A stretch of DNA of 64,000 nt, from the NCBI RefSeq assembly GCF_010731755.1, contig NZ_AP022589.1:4030001-4094000 (forward strand). Direction: 5' to 3'. Of the stretch, positions 29,523 through 38,900 are shown one piece after another; the stretch's first letter is position 1, and each line of letters opens with the position of its first letter. The notes beneath the pieces were generated by a model. That model was not told the DNA's origin, ran no database searches, and saw only the letters and a program-made list of their open reading frames with translations. Position numbers and translations under genes: made by a program. The stretch is from Mycolicibacter minnesotensis (lineage in GTDB: Bacteria > Actinomycetota > Actinomycetes > Mycobacteriales > Mycobacteriaceae).

Positions 29523-30461
29523 ATGCAGTCCACGCGCGTCACCGTCATCACCACCGGCGGCACCATCTCCTGCAACACCCAGGGAGACGGCACGTTGCGA
29601 CCCGCCCGCAGCGGCTCAGAACTGTTGGGCGACACCGGCGCCGTAGACGTCACGGTGGTGGATCTGATGGCCCGCGACAGCTCGGAGCTCGGCCCCGCCG
29701 AGTGGGCTGACCTGCTGCGCGCGGTCGCTGCCGAGGTGGAGGGCGGCGCGGACGGCGTGGTGGTCACCCACGGCACCGACACCTGCGAAGAGGGTGCGCT
29801 GTGGCTGGAACTGGGCTATACCGGGGATGCGCCGGTCGTGGTTACCGGGGCCCAGCGCAGTGCGGACGCTCCGGACGCCGACGGACCGGCCAACCTGCGG
29901 GATGCGCTGCTGGTGGCTGCCGACCCGGCCGCTCGGGGACTCGGGGTGCTGGTGTGTTTCGCCGGCCGGGTGCTGGCGCCGCTGGGTCTGCAGAAGGCCA
30001 CCCTCACTGGATTGTCCGGCTTCACCGGTCCGCTGGCGGGCACTGTCGCCGACGGCCGGGTCACCCTGACTCGCGACAAGACGCGGCCCCGTCTCGGTGT
30101 CGCGACCAGCGTCCCGCGTGTCGACGTGGTCGCGTTGTACGGGGGTGCCGATGCTGTGGCCCTGGATGCCTGCGCCGCCGCGGGCGCGCAGGGGGTGATT
30201 TTGGCCGGTCTCGGGTCGGGTAACGCCCCGTCGGCGGTCATCGATTCGGTGCGCCGGCACTGCGGAGCCGGACTGACCGTCGCGGTCTCCAGCCGGGTCC
30301 CGGATGGGCTGATCGGTGCCGATTATGGTCCGGGCCGAGCCCTGGTGGACGCGGGCGCGGTGCTGGTGCCCCGCCTGCGGCCACCGCAGGCCCGGATTCT
30401 GCTGATGGCGGCGCTGGCGGCCGGCGAGCCCATCGATGAGGTCATGGACCGGTGGGGCTGA
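29523..30461 (+). CDS. ansA: L-asparaginase (AnsA)
   Basis: AnsA hydrolyses asparagine to aspartate and ammonia, feeding nitrogen use and pH control. The 312-residue protein shows both active-site motifs: [12 protein letters not shown] (nucleophilic Thr) near residue 9 and [19 protein letters not shown] (second Thr-Lys-Glu set) near residue 75. [20 protein letters not shown] is also typical of bacterial asparaginases. A longer frame begins at 29466, but it overlaps the divergent lspA gene, so ATG 29523 is used. Its 3' end overlaps the convergent dinB end by 20 bases. Confidence 0.94.
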   Translation: MQSTRVTVITTGGTISCNTQGDGTLRPARSGSELLGDTGAVDVTVVDLMARDSSELGPAEWADLLRAVAAEVEGGADGVVVTHGTDTCEEGALWLELGYTGDAPVVVTGAQRSADAPDADGPANLRDALLVAADPAARGLGVLVCFAGRVLAPLGLQKATLTGLSGFTGPLAGTVADGRVTLTRDKTRPRLGVATSVPRVDVVALYGGADAVALDACAAAGAQGVILAGLGSGNAPSAVIDSVRRHCGAGLTVAVSSRVPDGLIGADYGPGRALVDAGAVLVPRLRPPQARILLMAALAAGEPIDEVMDRWG

Positions 30462-31824
30462 TCTGTGCCTCGTCGTGCGCGCGCGCCTCAACCGCGTAGT
30501 CGGGCCAGTCGAGGCTGTCCACGGCGTCGGCCCGGCTGATCCCGGGCTCGTCGTCGGGGAAGGTCCGCACCGGGCCCGGACCCGAACTGCGGGTCTCGAA
30601 GCGCACCGTCACCACGCCATGGCCGGCCCCCTGCACCCATCCGTGTCCGAGATCGCGATGGCTGACGTCATCACCGACTCGCCAGTGCGCCGCCGCGGGC
30701 AACGTAATCGGCTCCCGCGCAGCGATTTCCGGCACTGCTGATGCGGCGTCGGGAAACTCCAGATCCGGGAAGAGCGACTCCTGGCGAACCTCGGTCAACC
30801 CGGAGAAACCCACCCCGAGCAGCCTGATCGGGCCGATCTCCTGCGGATCAAGCAACAGTCGACCGGCCGCCGAGGTGAGCGCCGCTGCGTCAGTGGTCGC
30901 ATAGGGCAGAGTGGCCGAGCGAGTCAGCACACTCATGTCGGCGCGCTTGAGTTTCACCGTCACGGTCCGGGCGCCGCGACCGTCGCGCAGCAGCCTGCGA
31001 TAGGCGTGTTCGCCGATGGGTCCGATCTCGGCCCGCAACTGATCCAACGTGGTCAGGTCAGCGGCAAACGTTGATTCGGCGCTGATCTGCTTGGCCTCGG
31101 CACGTTCGGCGACCCGGCGGTCGTCGATTCCCCGAGCGAGTCGGTGCAGCGCCGGGCCGATCGTGGCACCCAGAATATCGGCGGCCTCGGTATCTGTCAG
31201 TGCGGCGAGCTGCCCGATGGTGTCGATGCCCAGTCGGTGCAGCTTCTCCTCGGCGACGGGGCCGATCCCCCACAGCCGGCGCACCGGGAGTCCGTCCAGC
31301 AGCAGCCGTTCCTCGGCCCGGCTGACCACCCGCACCCCGTTCGGCTTTGCCAGATCCGATGCGATCTTGGCGATCTGCTTGCCCGAGCCGGCCCCGACCG
31401 ACGCGACCAAGCCGGTCTCTTCGAGCACCCGGTGACGCAGGTGTTCACAGAATTGGAGGACGTCGGTGGCACTCGCCCCCGCCAGCTCGGCCGGCTCGCC
31501 GAAGGCCTCGTCGAAGGACAACTGCTCGACCACCGGAATCTGGGTGCGCACCGTCTCGAAAACCCGCCGGCTCGCCAGTCCGTAGACGGAGCCGCGCGGC
31601 GGCAACACCACCGCTGGGGCGCCCACCAGCCGTCGTGCCTGGTGCATTGGCATCGCGGAGCGAGCGCCGAAAACCCGTGCCTCGTAGCTGGCCCCGGCCA
31701 CCACACCGCGACCCCCGAGTCCGCCGACCAGAACCGGGCGTCCCCGCAGGGTCGGTCGGGTCAGTTGCTCGACAGACGCGAAGAAGGCGTCCATATCCAG
31801 GTGCAGGACCCATCGGGCGTCCAC
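30442..31824 (-). CDS. dinB: DNA polymerase IV (DinB/DinX type)
   Basis: This 460-residue Y-family translesion polymerase has [14 protein letters not shown] (first catalytic Asp, steric region), [20 protein letters not shown], and [14 protein letters not shown] (second Asp/Glu pair). The helix-hairpin-helix segment is [19 protein letters not shown], and a little-finger domain lies near [20 protein letters not shown]. The C-terminal 90 residues after the little finger form an actinobacterial extension. M. tuberculosis Rv1537 (dinX) sits likewise beside ansA and ileS. Here four features separate it from ileS. No LexA box is seen directly in front of it. Confidence 0.93.
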   Translation of the reverse strand: MDARWVLHLDMDAFFASVEQLTRPTLRGRPVLVGGLGGRGVVAGASYEARVFGARSAMPMHQARRLVGAPAVVLPPRGSVYGLASRRVFETVRTQIPVVEQLSFDEAFGEPAELAGASATDVLQFCEHLRHRVLEETGLVASVGAGSGKQIAKIASDLAKPNGVRVVSRAEERLLLDGLPVRRLWGIGPVAEEKLHRLGIDTIGQLAALTDTEAADILGATIGPALHRLARGIDDRRVAERAEAKQISAESTFAADLTTLDQLRAEIGPIGEHAYRRLLRDGRGARTVTVKLKRADMSVLTRSATLPYATTDAAALTSAAGRLLLDPQEIGPIRLLGVGFSGLTEVRQESLFPDLEFPDAASAVPEIAAREPITLPAAAHWRVGDDVSHRDLGHGWVQGAGHGVVTVRFETRSSGPGPVRTFPDDEPGISRADAVDSLDWPDYAVEARAHDEAQISPTGP

Positions 31825-31879
31825 GGGTCCAGCCTATTGGGCGCACCGCAATCCGGCCGCACCCGACTAGGGTCGAAAA

Positions 31880-32122
31880 TCATGGCCATGGATCTGGTGC
31901 ATCGCCTGTTTCGCCGAGGCGTTTCGTCTACTGGCGACCGGGGCGGTCTTCGCCCGGCAGTGACGGCGTGCACTCGCCGATGTTTCAGCTGATGCATTTC
32001 CGGGACACCTACAACCCAATGTCCCCCGACCACTTCCGGACCGGCTGTACAGCAAAGGATTCCGTGACGTCCAGGTGATGACCAAGGTTGGTCAGCAGCG
32101 CTGGCGGGCCGTCAAGCGCTGA
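31880..32122 (+). pseudogene. Decayed SAM methyltransferase remnant
   Basis: This roughly 300-base stretch without an intact gene holds three peptide pieces in three frames, in the order expected for a methyltransferase C-terminus. CIACFAEAFRLLATGAVFA (from 31898, stop at 31961) looks like the post-motif strand and loop. SPMFQLMHFRDTYNPMSPDH follows in another frame. RLYSKGFRDVQVMTKVGQQ then runs to a stop at 32120-32122. Single-base indels would join them. The family call is by pattern only, and the remnant is too short to name a parent gene. Confidence 0.4.
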
Positions 32123-32129
32123 CCTGGGG

Positions 32130-32474
32130 TCACTTCGACCCGCCGCCACCTTTCTTGAGCTGGTGTGGGCAGTACGTCTTTGCCGCAATCGTGGCGAACC
32201 TGGCCGCGTCGACGACGCTGAGATCGGGATTGGCCTCCGTGACGTCGTTGAGCAGTTCCATCGTCGATTCACCGTTGGCGGCCAGGCCGCACAGAGCCTC
32301 GGCGGCGGCCACGGCGTGGTCGGTGTCATCGAAGATGATCCCGACCTGGCGCAGCGACGCGATGAATTCGGCACTGTCGACCGTCTTCGGCTCTCCTTCA
32401 CCGGGTTCGGCATGCCCGGGTGCGGCGAGAATAAGCCCGGCGATGACGACAAGCGGGGCGAGCAACAGTTTCAT
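32130..32474 (-). CDS. DUF732 exported protein
   Basis: This 114-residue protein has a signal peptide (MKLLLAPLVVIAGLILAAPG, cleavage near GHA-EP) and a small helical DUF732 domain. TVDSAEFIASLRQVGIIFDD is the typical first helix. Two cysteines (in EALCGLAANG and KTYCPHQL) likely form a disulfide, and the tail is Gly/Lys-rich. DUF732 proteins are common, secreted and unassigned in mycobacteria. ATG 32474 has GGAGG seven bases upstream; longer frames would run into the PPE gene. It follows the PPE gene by 13 bases on the same strand, so it is probably transcribed with it. Confidence 0.87.
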   Translation of the reverse strand: MKLLLAPLVVIAGLILAAPGHAEPGEGEPKTVDSAEFIASLRQVGIIFDDTDHAVAAAEALCGLAANGESTMELLNDVTEANPDLSVVDAARFATIAAKTYCPHQLKKGGGGSK

Positions 32475-32487
32475 AGGGGTCCTCCCG

Positions 32488-33822
32488 TCAACCGAGCGCA
32501 GACTGCGATCCGGCGAGGGCACTGTCCGCATCGTCGAGGACATGCACCGCGTGGATTCCCGGCTTCAGCGACAGCTTCGCGACCAGCTCGTCGAGGCCGG
32601 CCGCGTCGACATTCCAATGCTGCACCACATCCGGCGTCTGCTGCAATTGCGCGATCACCTGGTCGAGCGGGACCGGCGCCTCGCGATCGGTGATGTTGGT
32701 CGACACCACGCGGGCAACCGGCGCCACCGTGCGCGTGCGCGCCGCGGGCGCCCCCAGCGCCCCACCGGCGGCGCTGCCCATGGCGGCCGGGGCGAGCATC
32801 CCCGGCACCGAACCCGCGGCGGGCGCGGCACCCAGGGCCGACTCTGGAAATGACGTGGAGGCCAGCTGGATCGCCGACGTGGCACTCGCCCAGTTCGGCG
32901 GCACCGACAGTGCTCCCACCCGCATCGCGCTGCCGGAGGCGGCACCTGCCGCAGAGGAGAGACTGGCGCCTGCGGTCAGTCCGGAGCTGTGCAGTCCCCC
33001 AAGCGCCGACTTCGGAATCACCGGAATCACCGCTTTGTACCCGGACCGGAACTGGGTGATCCCCAGGTTGGTGCTGGCGTGCACGGCGTTGACCCAGCCG
33101 GTCTGGCCGCTCACGCCGCTGGCCAGCGAGAGGTGGCTCTCCCACAGCTCGTGCCCGTAGGTGGTGCCGAGGACACCATCGATCGCGTTCTGCCAGCCGG
33201 CGTTATAGGAAGCCGTCAGATCGGTGATCTGCTTCGTGATCAACTGAATCAGGTCGGGATCGGAGGTGGCCGCGGCGCTCCCCGGCTCAGTGTTGGTCGT
33301 CCGCGGCGCCGCGGTGAACGAGGTCAGATCGGTGGCCGCTTCCGAAGCACCGGCATAGCCCTGCATCGCGGCGACATCTTGTGCCCACATTCGCGAGTAT
33401 TCCGCTTCGACCGCGGCGATCGCGGTGCTGTTTTGCCCGAGGATGTTCGAAGCCACCAGCGATTGCAGTAGAGCGCGGTTGGCGGCGATCGCCGGCGGCG
33501 GCACGATCCCGGCGAAAGCCGATTCATAGGCGGCTGCGGCAGCTGTGGCCTGGGCTGCGGTCTGTTCGGCCTGTGCCGCCGTGGTCTGGAGCCAGGTCAC
33601 GTACGGCGCGGCTGCCGCGGCCATCGCCGCCGCGGCCGGCCCCTGCCAGCCGCCGCCGAGACTCGCTAATACCGCCTGGTACGACGATGCCGTGGCATGC
33701 AACTCGGCGCCCAGCCCCGTCCAAGCCGCCGCTGCGGCGAACAGCGGGTCCGCCCCCGGTCCCGAGTACAACTGGCCGGAGATGATCTCCGGTGGCTGCG
33801 CTGCGAAGCTCTGAAAAACCAT
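32488..33822 (-). CDS. PPE family protein, PPE-SVP subfamily (second of pair)
   Basis: This 444-residue PPE protein has the PPE domain at about 1-180 (QSFAAQPPEIISGQLYSGPG, then WQGPAAAAMAAAAAPYVTWL with the WxG turn, and a helix pair ending ATDLTSF). The SVP motif GALSVPPNWASA is at about residue 300. The C-terminal part is Ala/Pro-rich and ends in an unusual non-repetitive stretch, LDELVAKLSLKPGIHAVHVL. PPE proteins are exported by type VII (ESX-5) systems, usually with a PE partner; none is adjacent here. It follows the other PPE gene by 18 bases and precedes a DUF732 gene. Confidence 0.94.
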   Translation of the reverse strand: MVFQSFAAQPPEIISGQLYSGPGADPLFAAAAAWTGLGAELHATASSYQAVLASLGGGWQGPAAAAMAAAAAPYVTWLQTTAAQAEQTAAQATAAAAAYESAFAGIVPPPAIAANRALLQSLVASNILGQNSTAIAAVEAEYSRMWAQDVAAMQGYAGASEAATDLTSFTAAPRTTNTEPGSAAATSDPDLIQLITKQITDLTASYNAGWQNAIDGVLGTTYGHELWESHLSLASGVSGQTGWVNAVHASTNLGITQFRSGYKAVIPVIPKSALGGLHSSGLTAGASLSSAAGAASGSAMRVGALSVPPNWASATSAIQLASTSFPESALGAAPAAGSVPGMLAPAAMGSAAGGALGAPAARTRTVAPVARVVSTNITDREAPVPLDQVIAQLQQTPDVVQHWNVDAAGLDELVAKLSLKPGIHAVHVLDDADSALAGSQSALG

Positions 33823-33840
33823 GAACGCGACCTACTTTCG

Positions 33841-35094
33841 CTATTTCGCGATCGGGGGGATGACGATGACGGTGGCGGTGGTGGCGATGTCCGGTCCCGT
33901 CTGGGTATTGGTGACATGGCTGATCGCACTGATCGCCCGGGTGGCTCCGGCTCCGGCGGCCTGACGTACCGGAGTGCCGATGGCCCGGCCCGCCAGACTG
34001 GACAGTGCCATCTGTCCGGCCAGCAGGCTCTCGCCGTTGGCGGCCAGAGCCGGAGCTGCCTCGAGCACACTCGCTTGAAGGGCCACAGCGGCGGTCTTGA
34101 CCGCCGGCACCGCGCTGGCCCAGGTCGACGGCACCGACAGCGACCCGATCAGGCCGGCCCGACCCACAGCCCCCGACACCGCCGCCGGAATGGATTGCGA
34201 ACCGGTCAGCAGCGGGCTGGACAGCAACGGAGACAACGCCCCGACGATGGGTTTGGGACTGAGCGTGGTGGTCAGGTTGCCGAGCCCGTTAGCTACCGAT
34301 GGGATGCTGATAGCCATCTGGTAAATGCTCCGAGCCGAGCTCTCGATGTTGATCCCGTAGGGCCCGTTGGCGGTACTGATTACATTGGTGAGGGTCTTGA
34401 CGATCGCCTGGTAGTCGTCCACGAGCTGGGTCGGCGTCATGTTCAGCATGTTCTGCAGGGCGTTGGGAATCTTGTCAAGAAACTCAGACAGAGTCGACTC
34501 CGCGCTGGAGGCTGCTGCGGACTGCGCCGCCTTACTGACCGACGCCGACTGGCCGGCCTGCCCGCCGGCATTGGTGGTCTCCGGCGGCGTAGTGAAAGGA
34601 CTGAGCTGACTGGCGGTTGCCGTCGAGCCCGCATAGGCGTACATCGCGGCTGCGTCCTGCGCCCACATCTCCCCGTACTGCGCCTCGGTGGCCGCGATCG
34701 CCGGCGCGTTCTGCCCCAAGAAGTTGGTCGCCACCAGCGTGGCCAGCAAGGTGCGGTTGGCGGCGATCACCGGCGGAGGCACCGTGGCTGCGTAGGCGGC
34801 CTCGTAGGCTCCGGCTGCTGCCGTGGCTTTCAGCGCGGTTTCCTCGGCCCCGACCGAAGTGGCCTTCAGCCACGCCGCATACGGGGCCGCCGCCGCCGTC
34901 ATCGAGGCGGCTGAGGGACCCTTCCACGCCGACCCGGCGAGGTCAGCGATCACCGAGGTGAACGATGTCGCCGTGTAGTCCAGTTCGGTCGCCATCGCCG
35001 ACCAGCTCGCCGCGGCGGCCAGCAACGGCGCCGAGCCGGGTCCGGCATACATTCTCGCGGAGTTGACTTCCGGCGGGAGCGCCCCGAAATCCAT
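33841..35094 (-). CDS. PPE family protein, PPE-SVP subfamily (first of pair)
   Basis: This 417-residue protein starts with the classical [20 protein letters not shown]. It has [20 protein letters not shown] (WxG turn), the second PPE helix set ending at about residue 175, and [12 protein letters not shown], the SVP motif, at about residue 315. The middle region is Ser/Thr/Asn-rich rather than MPTR repeats. It is the first gene of a PPE-PPE-DUF732 unit downstream of ileS. A strong stem-loop (35131-35172) and a LexA-like box (35186-35199) lie in its upstream region. The lack of an adjacent PE gene means the chaperone/export partner must come from elsewhere. Confidence 0.95.
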   Translation of the reverse strand: MDFGALPPEVNSARMYAGPGSAPLLAAAASWSAMATELDYTATSFTSVIADLAGSAWKGPSAASMTAAAAPYAAWLKATSVGAEETALKATAAAGAYEAAYAATVPPPVIAANRTLLATLVATNFLGQNAPAIAATEAQYGEMWAQDAAAMYAYAGSTATASQLSPFTTPPETTNAGGQAGQSASVSKAAQSAAASSAESTLSEFLDKIPNALQNMLNMTPTQLVDDYQAIVKTLTNVISTANGPYGINIESSARSIYQMAISIPSVANGLGNLTTTLSPKPIVGALSPLLSSPLLTGSQSIPAAVSGAVGRAGLIGSLSVPSTWASAVPAVKTAAVALQASVLEAAPALAANGESLLAGQMALSSLAGRAIGTPVRQAAGAGATRAISAISHVTNTQTGPDIATTATVIVIPPIAK

Positions 35095-35130
35095 GAATCC
35101 CCTGCCCCTCTATGCCGAGTAACGAACCGA

Positions 35131-35172
35131 CCCACCCGATGTGTTGCCCGCTTTGGGGGCAATTCGGGTGGG
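35131..35172. repeat. Nested stem-loop upstream of the PPE pair
   Basis: CCCACCCGA (35131-35139) pairs perfectly with TCGGGTGGG (35164-35172), and an inner TTGCCC (35144-35149) pairs with GGGCAA (35157-35162). There is no T-run on either side. It could end ileS transcription or act in the 5' leader of the PPE gene, whose start is 37 bases away. The rest of the 373-base gap (35095-35467) holds no convincing gene. Confidence 0.6.
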
Positions 35173-35185
35173 CCAGAACCAACCG

Positions 35186-35199
35186 CGAACAACTGTTCG
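35186..35199. promoter_or_regulatory. LexA (SOS) box-like palindrome
   Basis: CGAACAACTGTTCG has perfect 5-base arms with a 4-base centre and matches the core of the mycobacterial LexA site, TCGAAC-N4-GTTCGA, apart from the outermost base on each side. It is 92 bases upstream of the first PPE start on the minus strand. Whether LexA binds here is not known. Confidence 0.45.
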
Positions 35200-35467
35200 T
35201 ATGGCCTGGAGATTAATCGCGGACGAACGGTCGCCGAAAAGGAGTTGGCCTCCCGTCCGGGCCGCAGCGAAGCCCGCGCTGGGGCTGCGAGGCAGTCTGC
35301 GGCGCCGACCCGGCGGGGGCATTTTTACACTCCCGATCTGCATAAATGCCATGTCCCGCCGGGCCATTGGGCTGCTGGCCGGCCCCGCGCACCGGCTACC
35401 GGCGGCCTTAAGAATCTCGCCGCGAGAAAGTCGGCCCTGGCTGGACCGCTTTCCGATGCCGAGCTGC

Positions 35468-38400
35468 TCAGGCCTTGGCGAGGGCCACCCGCACGCCGTC
35501 GCCGATTTCGGTGGCATCGGCGGGGTCGCCGAATTCGAAACTGGTCGCCAAAATTTCTCCGGCGATCAACTCGGCATGATTCTGTGCCCATTCGCGCCGC
35601 TGCTCGGGTACCGCGATCACGACGCTGATCCGGTCGGAGACCTCAAGGCCGCTGCTCTTCCGTAGCTCCTGCAGTTCCCGGATCCGGTCCTTGGCCCAGC
35701 CTTCGGCCTCCAGCTCAGGCGTGACGGCGCTGTCGAGCACCACCAGGCCCGCACCGTCGGGCAGCGCGACGGTGTACGCCGGATCGGCGGCCACCAGTTT
35801 GGAGGTGTACTCGCTGTCCAGCAGCAGCACCGGGCCGGCGCTCAAGGTTCCATCCGAGTTGACCACGCCCTCACCGGCCTTGACCGCCTTGATCGCGGCC
35901 TGCACATCCTTGCCCAGGCGAGGACCTGCCGCCTTCGCGTTCACCGCCAGCTCGAACCGGCCGTAGTGGGCGATATCGTCGGTGAGTTCGACTGCCTTGA
36001 CGTTGAGCTCGTCGGCGATCAGATCGGTGAACGGCGCCAGTCGCTGCGGGTCCTCGACGGCGACGGTGAGCTTCGGCAGCGGCAGCCGAACACGAAGCTG
36101 GTGTGCCTTGCGCACCGACGACGCCGCGGAACAGACTTCGCGGACCTGATCCATGGCAGCCACCAGCTCGGCATCGGCGGGCAGATCGGCGGCCAGCGGC
36201 CAGTCGGTGAGGTGCACCGATCGTTCCCCGGTGACCCCGCGCCAGATCACCTCGGTGGTTAGTGGCAACAGCGGCGCGGCCAACCGTGCGGTGATCTCGA
36301 GCACCGTGTGCAAGGTGTCTATTGCGTCGGCGTCTTCGTCCCAGAACCGTTGCCGGGACCGCCGGACGTACCAGTTGGTCAGCGCCTCGGTGAACTGACG
36401 CAGTTGCTCACAGGCCCCGGAGATGTCACACACATCCAGGGCCTGCGTCAGGTCGTCACGCAGCGACGCCAGCTTGGCCAGGATGTAACGGTCGAGCACG
36501 TTCGTCGAATCGGTACGCCAGACGCCGGGTTTCGGGGCATACAGCGTCAGGAAGGTGTAGGCGTTGGTCAGCGGCAGCATCACCTGACGCACACCCTCGC
36601 GGATGCCCGCCTCCGTGACGATCAGGTTGCCCCCGCGCAGGATCGGCGATGCCATCAGGAACCACCGCATGGCGTCGGAGCCATCGCGGTCGAACACCTC
36701 GCTCACATCCGGGTAGTTGCGCAGCGACTTGCTCATCTTCTGGCCGTCACTGCCGAGCACGATGCCGTGCGCCACACAGGTTTTGAACGCCGGACGGTCG
36801 AACAGTGCGGTCGCCAGCACATGCATCATGTAGAACCAGCCACGCGTCTGCCCGATGTATTCGACGATGAAGTCGCCCGGGTAATGGGCAGCCTGGCCCC
36901 CGCCGCCGTCGAACCATTGCTGGTTCTCGAAGGGATAGTGCACCTGGGCATACGGCATCGAACCCGAGTCGAACCAGACGTCCAGCACGTCAGGGATGCG
37001 CCGCATGGTCGAACGGCCCGTCGGGTCGTCGGGGTTGGGCCGGGTCAGCTCGTCGATATAGGGGCGGTGCAGGTTGTCCGGGCGTACTCCGAAGTCACGC
37101 TCCAGGTCATCCAGGCTGCCGTAGACGTCGATCCGCGGATAGGCCGGATCGTCGGACTTCCATACCGGAATCGGGGTGCCCCAGTAGCGGTTCCGGGAGA
37201 TCGACCAGTCCCGCGCACCGCGCAGCCAGTTGCCGAAGATCCCGTCCTTGATGTGCTCGGGGTACCAGGTGATCTGCTCGCCCAGTTCCACCATCCGGTC
37301 CCGGAATTCGGTGACGCGGACGAACCACGACGACACCGCCTTGTAGATCAACGGGTTACGGCAGCGCCAGCAGTGCGGGTACGGGTGCTCGTAGGTCTCG
37401 TGGCGCACCAGCACCGCGCCGTTGGCCGCGGCCGGCCCGGTGCCGTTCTTCAGGTCGGCGATGATCGCCTTGTTCGCGTCGAACACATGCTGGCCGACAT
37501 AGTCGGGCACAGTCGTATCGAAGCGGCCCTTGGCGTCCACCGGGGTGACCGGAGTGATTCCGGCCGGGTCCGTGGTGTTCTTGTCGTCCTCACCGTAAGC
37601 CGGTGCCAGGTGCACGATCCCGGTGCCGTCCTCCGTGGTCACGAAATCGGCGGGGAGTACCCGAAAAGCGTTCTCCGAGTCCATGAAATACGGAAACGGC
37701 GGCACATACCGCAGGCCGAGCAGCTCCGCTCCGCGATAGCTGCCCAGCAGCTGCGGCTTCTCCCCCTCGCCCAGGCCCAGTTCGCGCGCGTAGGCAGCCA
37801 ATCGCGCCTCGGCCAGCAGGTAGCGCCGCTCCCCCGCCGCGACCACCACATAAGTCACGTCCGGGTTGACCGCGACCGCCTGGTTGGACGGCAGTGTCCA
37901 CGGTGTCGTGGTCCACACCAGCAGGTGGGCACCGTCCAGCGCGGAGTCCTGCGCAAGCACCCGGAACCCGACGGTCAGCGCCGGATCCTGACGGCTCTTG
38001 TAGACGTCGTCGTCCATCCGCAGCTCGTGATTGGACAACGGGGTCTCGTCGCGCCAGCAGTACGGCAGCACCCGGTAGCCCTCATAGGCCAGTCCCTTAT
38101 CCCACAGCTGTTTGAACGCCCAGAGCACCGACTCCATGAACGGCAGGTCCAGGGTCTTGTAGTCGTTGTCGAAGTCGACCCAGCGGGCCTGCCTGGTGAC
38201 GTAGGCCTGCCATTCAGACGTGTAGCGCAGCACCGATTCCCGACACGCCTGGTTGAACGCCGCGATGCCCATCGCATCGATCTGCGACTTGTCGGTGATC
38301 CCGAGTTGACGCTCCACCTCGAGCTCGGCGGGCAGGCCGTGGGTGTCCCAGCCGAAGCGGCGCTCCACCTTGTAGCCGGTCATGGTGCGGTAGCGCGGGA

Positions 38401-38617
38401 CGATGTCTTTGACGTAGCCGGTCAGCAGGTGCCCATAGTGCGGCAGCCCGTTGGCGAACGGCGGTCCGTCATAGAACACGTATTCCGGCGCCCCGTCGCG
38501 GCGATCGATGCTCGCCTGGAAGGTGTCGTCGGCGGCCCAGTAGTCCAGGACGGCGGACTCGGCCGCCGGGAAGTCGGGGGCGCCGGCGGCCGGCTTCGGA
38601 TAGCTGCGTTCGCTCAC
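35468..38617 (-). CDS. ileS: Isoleucyl-tRNA synthetase (IleS)
   Basis: IleS charges tRNA-Ile and edits valine. The 1049-residue class Ia enzyme has the HIGH-type motif in [16 protein letters not shown], the CP1 editing domain ([16 protein letters not shown]), and the KMSKS loop in [19 protein letters not shown]. The helical anticodon domain follows, with C-terminal elements such as [20 protein letters not shown]. Its size suits the actinobacterial/eukaryote-like form. The GTG start at 38617 was chosen over TTG 38635 because it yields VSERSYPKP at the N-terminus and follows the GGGAG that the T-box leader sequesters. T-box control of translation by uncharged tRNA-Ile is expected. Confidence 0.97.
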   Translation of the reverse strand: MSERSYPKPAAGAPDFPAAESAVLDYWAADDTFQASIDRRDGAPEYVFYDGPPFANGLPHYGHLLTGYVKDIVPRYRTMTGYKVERRFGWDTHGLPAELEVERQLGITDKSQIDAMGIAAFNQACRESVLRYTSEWQAYVTRQARWVDFDNDYKTLDLPFMESVLWAFKQLWDKGLAYEGYRVLPYCWRDETPLSNHELRMDDDVYKSRQDPALTVGFRVLAQDSALDGAHLLVWTTTPWTLPSNQAVAVNPDVTYVVVAAGERRYLLAEARLAAYARELGLGEGEKPQLLGSYRGAELLGLRYVPPFPYFMDSENAFRVLPADFVTTEDGTGIVHLAPAYGEDDKNTTDPAGITPVTPVDAKGRFDTTVPDYVGQHVFDANKAIIADLKNGTGPAAANGAVLVRHETYEHPYPHCWRCRNPLIYKAVSSWFVRVTEFRDRMVELGEQITWYPEHIKDGIFGNWLRGARDWSISRNRYWGTPIPVWKSDDPAYPRIDVYGSLDDLERDFGVRPDNLHRPYIDELTRPNPDDPTGRSTMRRIPDVLDVWFDSGSMPYAQVHYPFENQQWFDGGGGQAAHYPGDFIVEYIGQTRGWFYMMHVLATALFDRPAFKTCVAHGIVLGSDGQKMSKSLRNYPDVSEVFDRDGSDAMRWFLMASPILRGGNLIVTEAGIREGVRQVMLPLTNAYTFLTLYAPKPGVWRTDSTNVLDRYILAKLASLRDDLTQALDVCDISGACEQLRQFTEALTNWYVRRSRQRFWDEDADAIDTLHTVLEITARLAAPLLPLTTEVIWRGVTGERSVHLTDWPLAADLPADAELVAAMDQVREVCSAASSVRKAHQLRVRLPLPKLTVAVEDPQRLAPFTDLIADELNVKAVELTDDIAHYGRFELAVNAKAAGPRLGKDVQAAIKAVKAGEGVVNSDGTLSAGPVLLLDSEYTSKLVAADPAYTVALPDGAGLVVLDSAVTPELEAEGWAKDRIRELQELRKSSGLEVSDRISVVIAVPEQRREWAQNHAELIAGEILATSFEFGDPADATEIGDGVRVALAKA

Positions 38618-38823
38618 TTCAGTGTCGTCTCCCAAGGGCCCGGCCCGGGGACGACGCTGCGCGGTTGCGCAAGCGCCGCGGTACCACCCCGCTTGCCGCG
38701 CACCCGTGCTGAGGCGCGACCGCTCGATGTGAGGCTGTGACGGGCCGTCCCGTTCGGTTCTACTGGGCCAGACCGTGGCTGTTCTTCCGAAGGCTCCCCG
38801 GTGATTGCCGGTTCAGTGCCGTT
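38618..38823 (-). ncRNA. Translational T-box riboswitch (ileS leader)
   Basis: The transcript leader of ileS contains the T-box sequence GGGGTGGTACCGCG (38680-38693). A short stem I carries the Ile specifier codon ATC (38803-38805) in the context GGCAATCACCGG. At the 3' end, GTCGTCCCC (38647-38655) can pair with GGGAGACGAC (38624-38633), hiding the ileS Shine-Dalgarno GGGAG; this is the sequestrator of the translation-controlling actinobacterial T-box with ultrashort stem I. A TAGACT -10 (38831-38836) places the transcription start near 38823. Uncharged tRNA-Ile should open the ribosome site. Confidence 0.93.
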
Positions 38824-38900
38824 GAATCCCAGTCTAAAGCCCCCCAACAGCACCAGTGTGCCCAGGGCCGACGCCCGGGTCCTGGCAGCTCAGGAGCCGC

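Noticed and set aside
35141..35665. Plus-strand frame starting near the LexA-like box
   Set aside because: Runs into the ileS 3' end, no recognisable protein sequence; composition is shadow-like.
36308..38740. 810-codon plus-strand open frame opposite ileS
   Set aside because: It mirrors ileS codons, has no family motifs and runs through the T-box leader.
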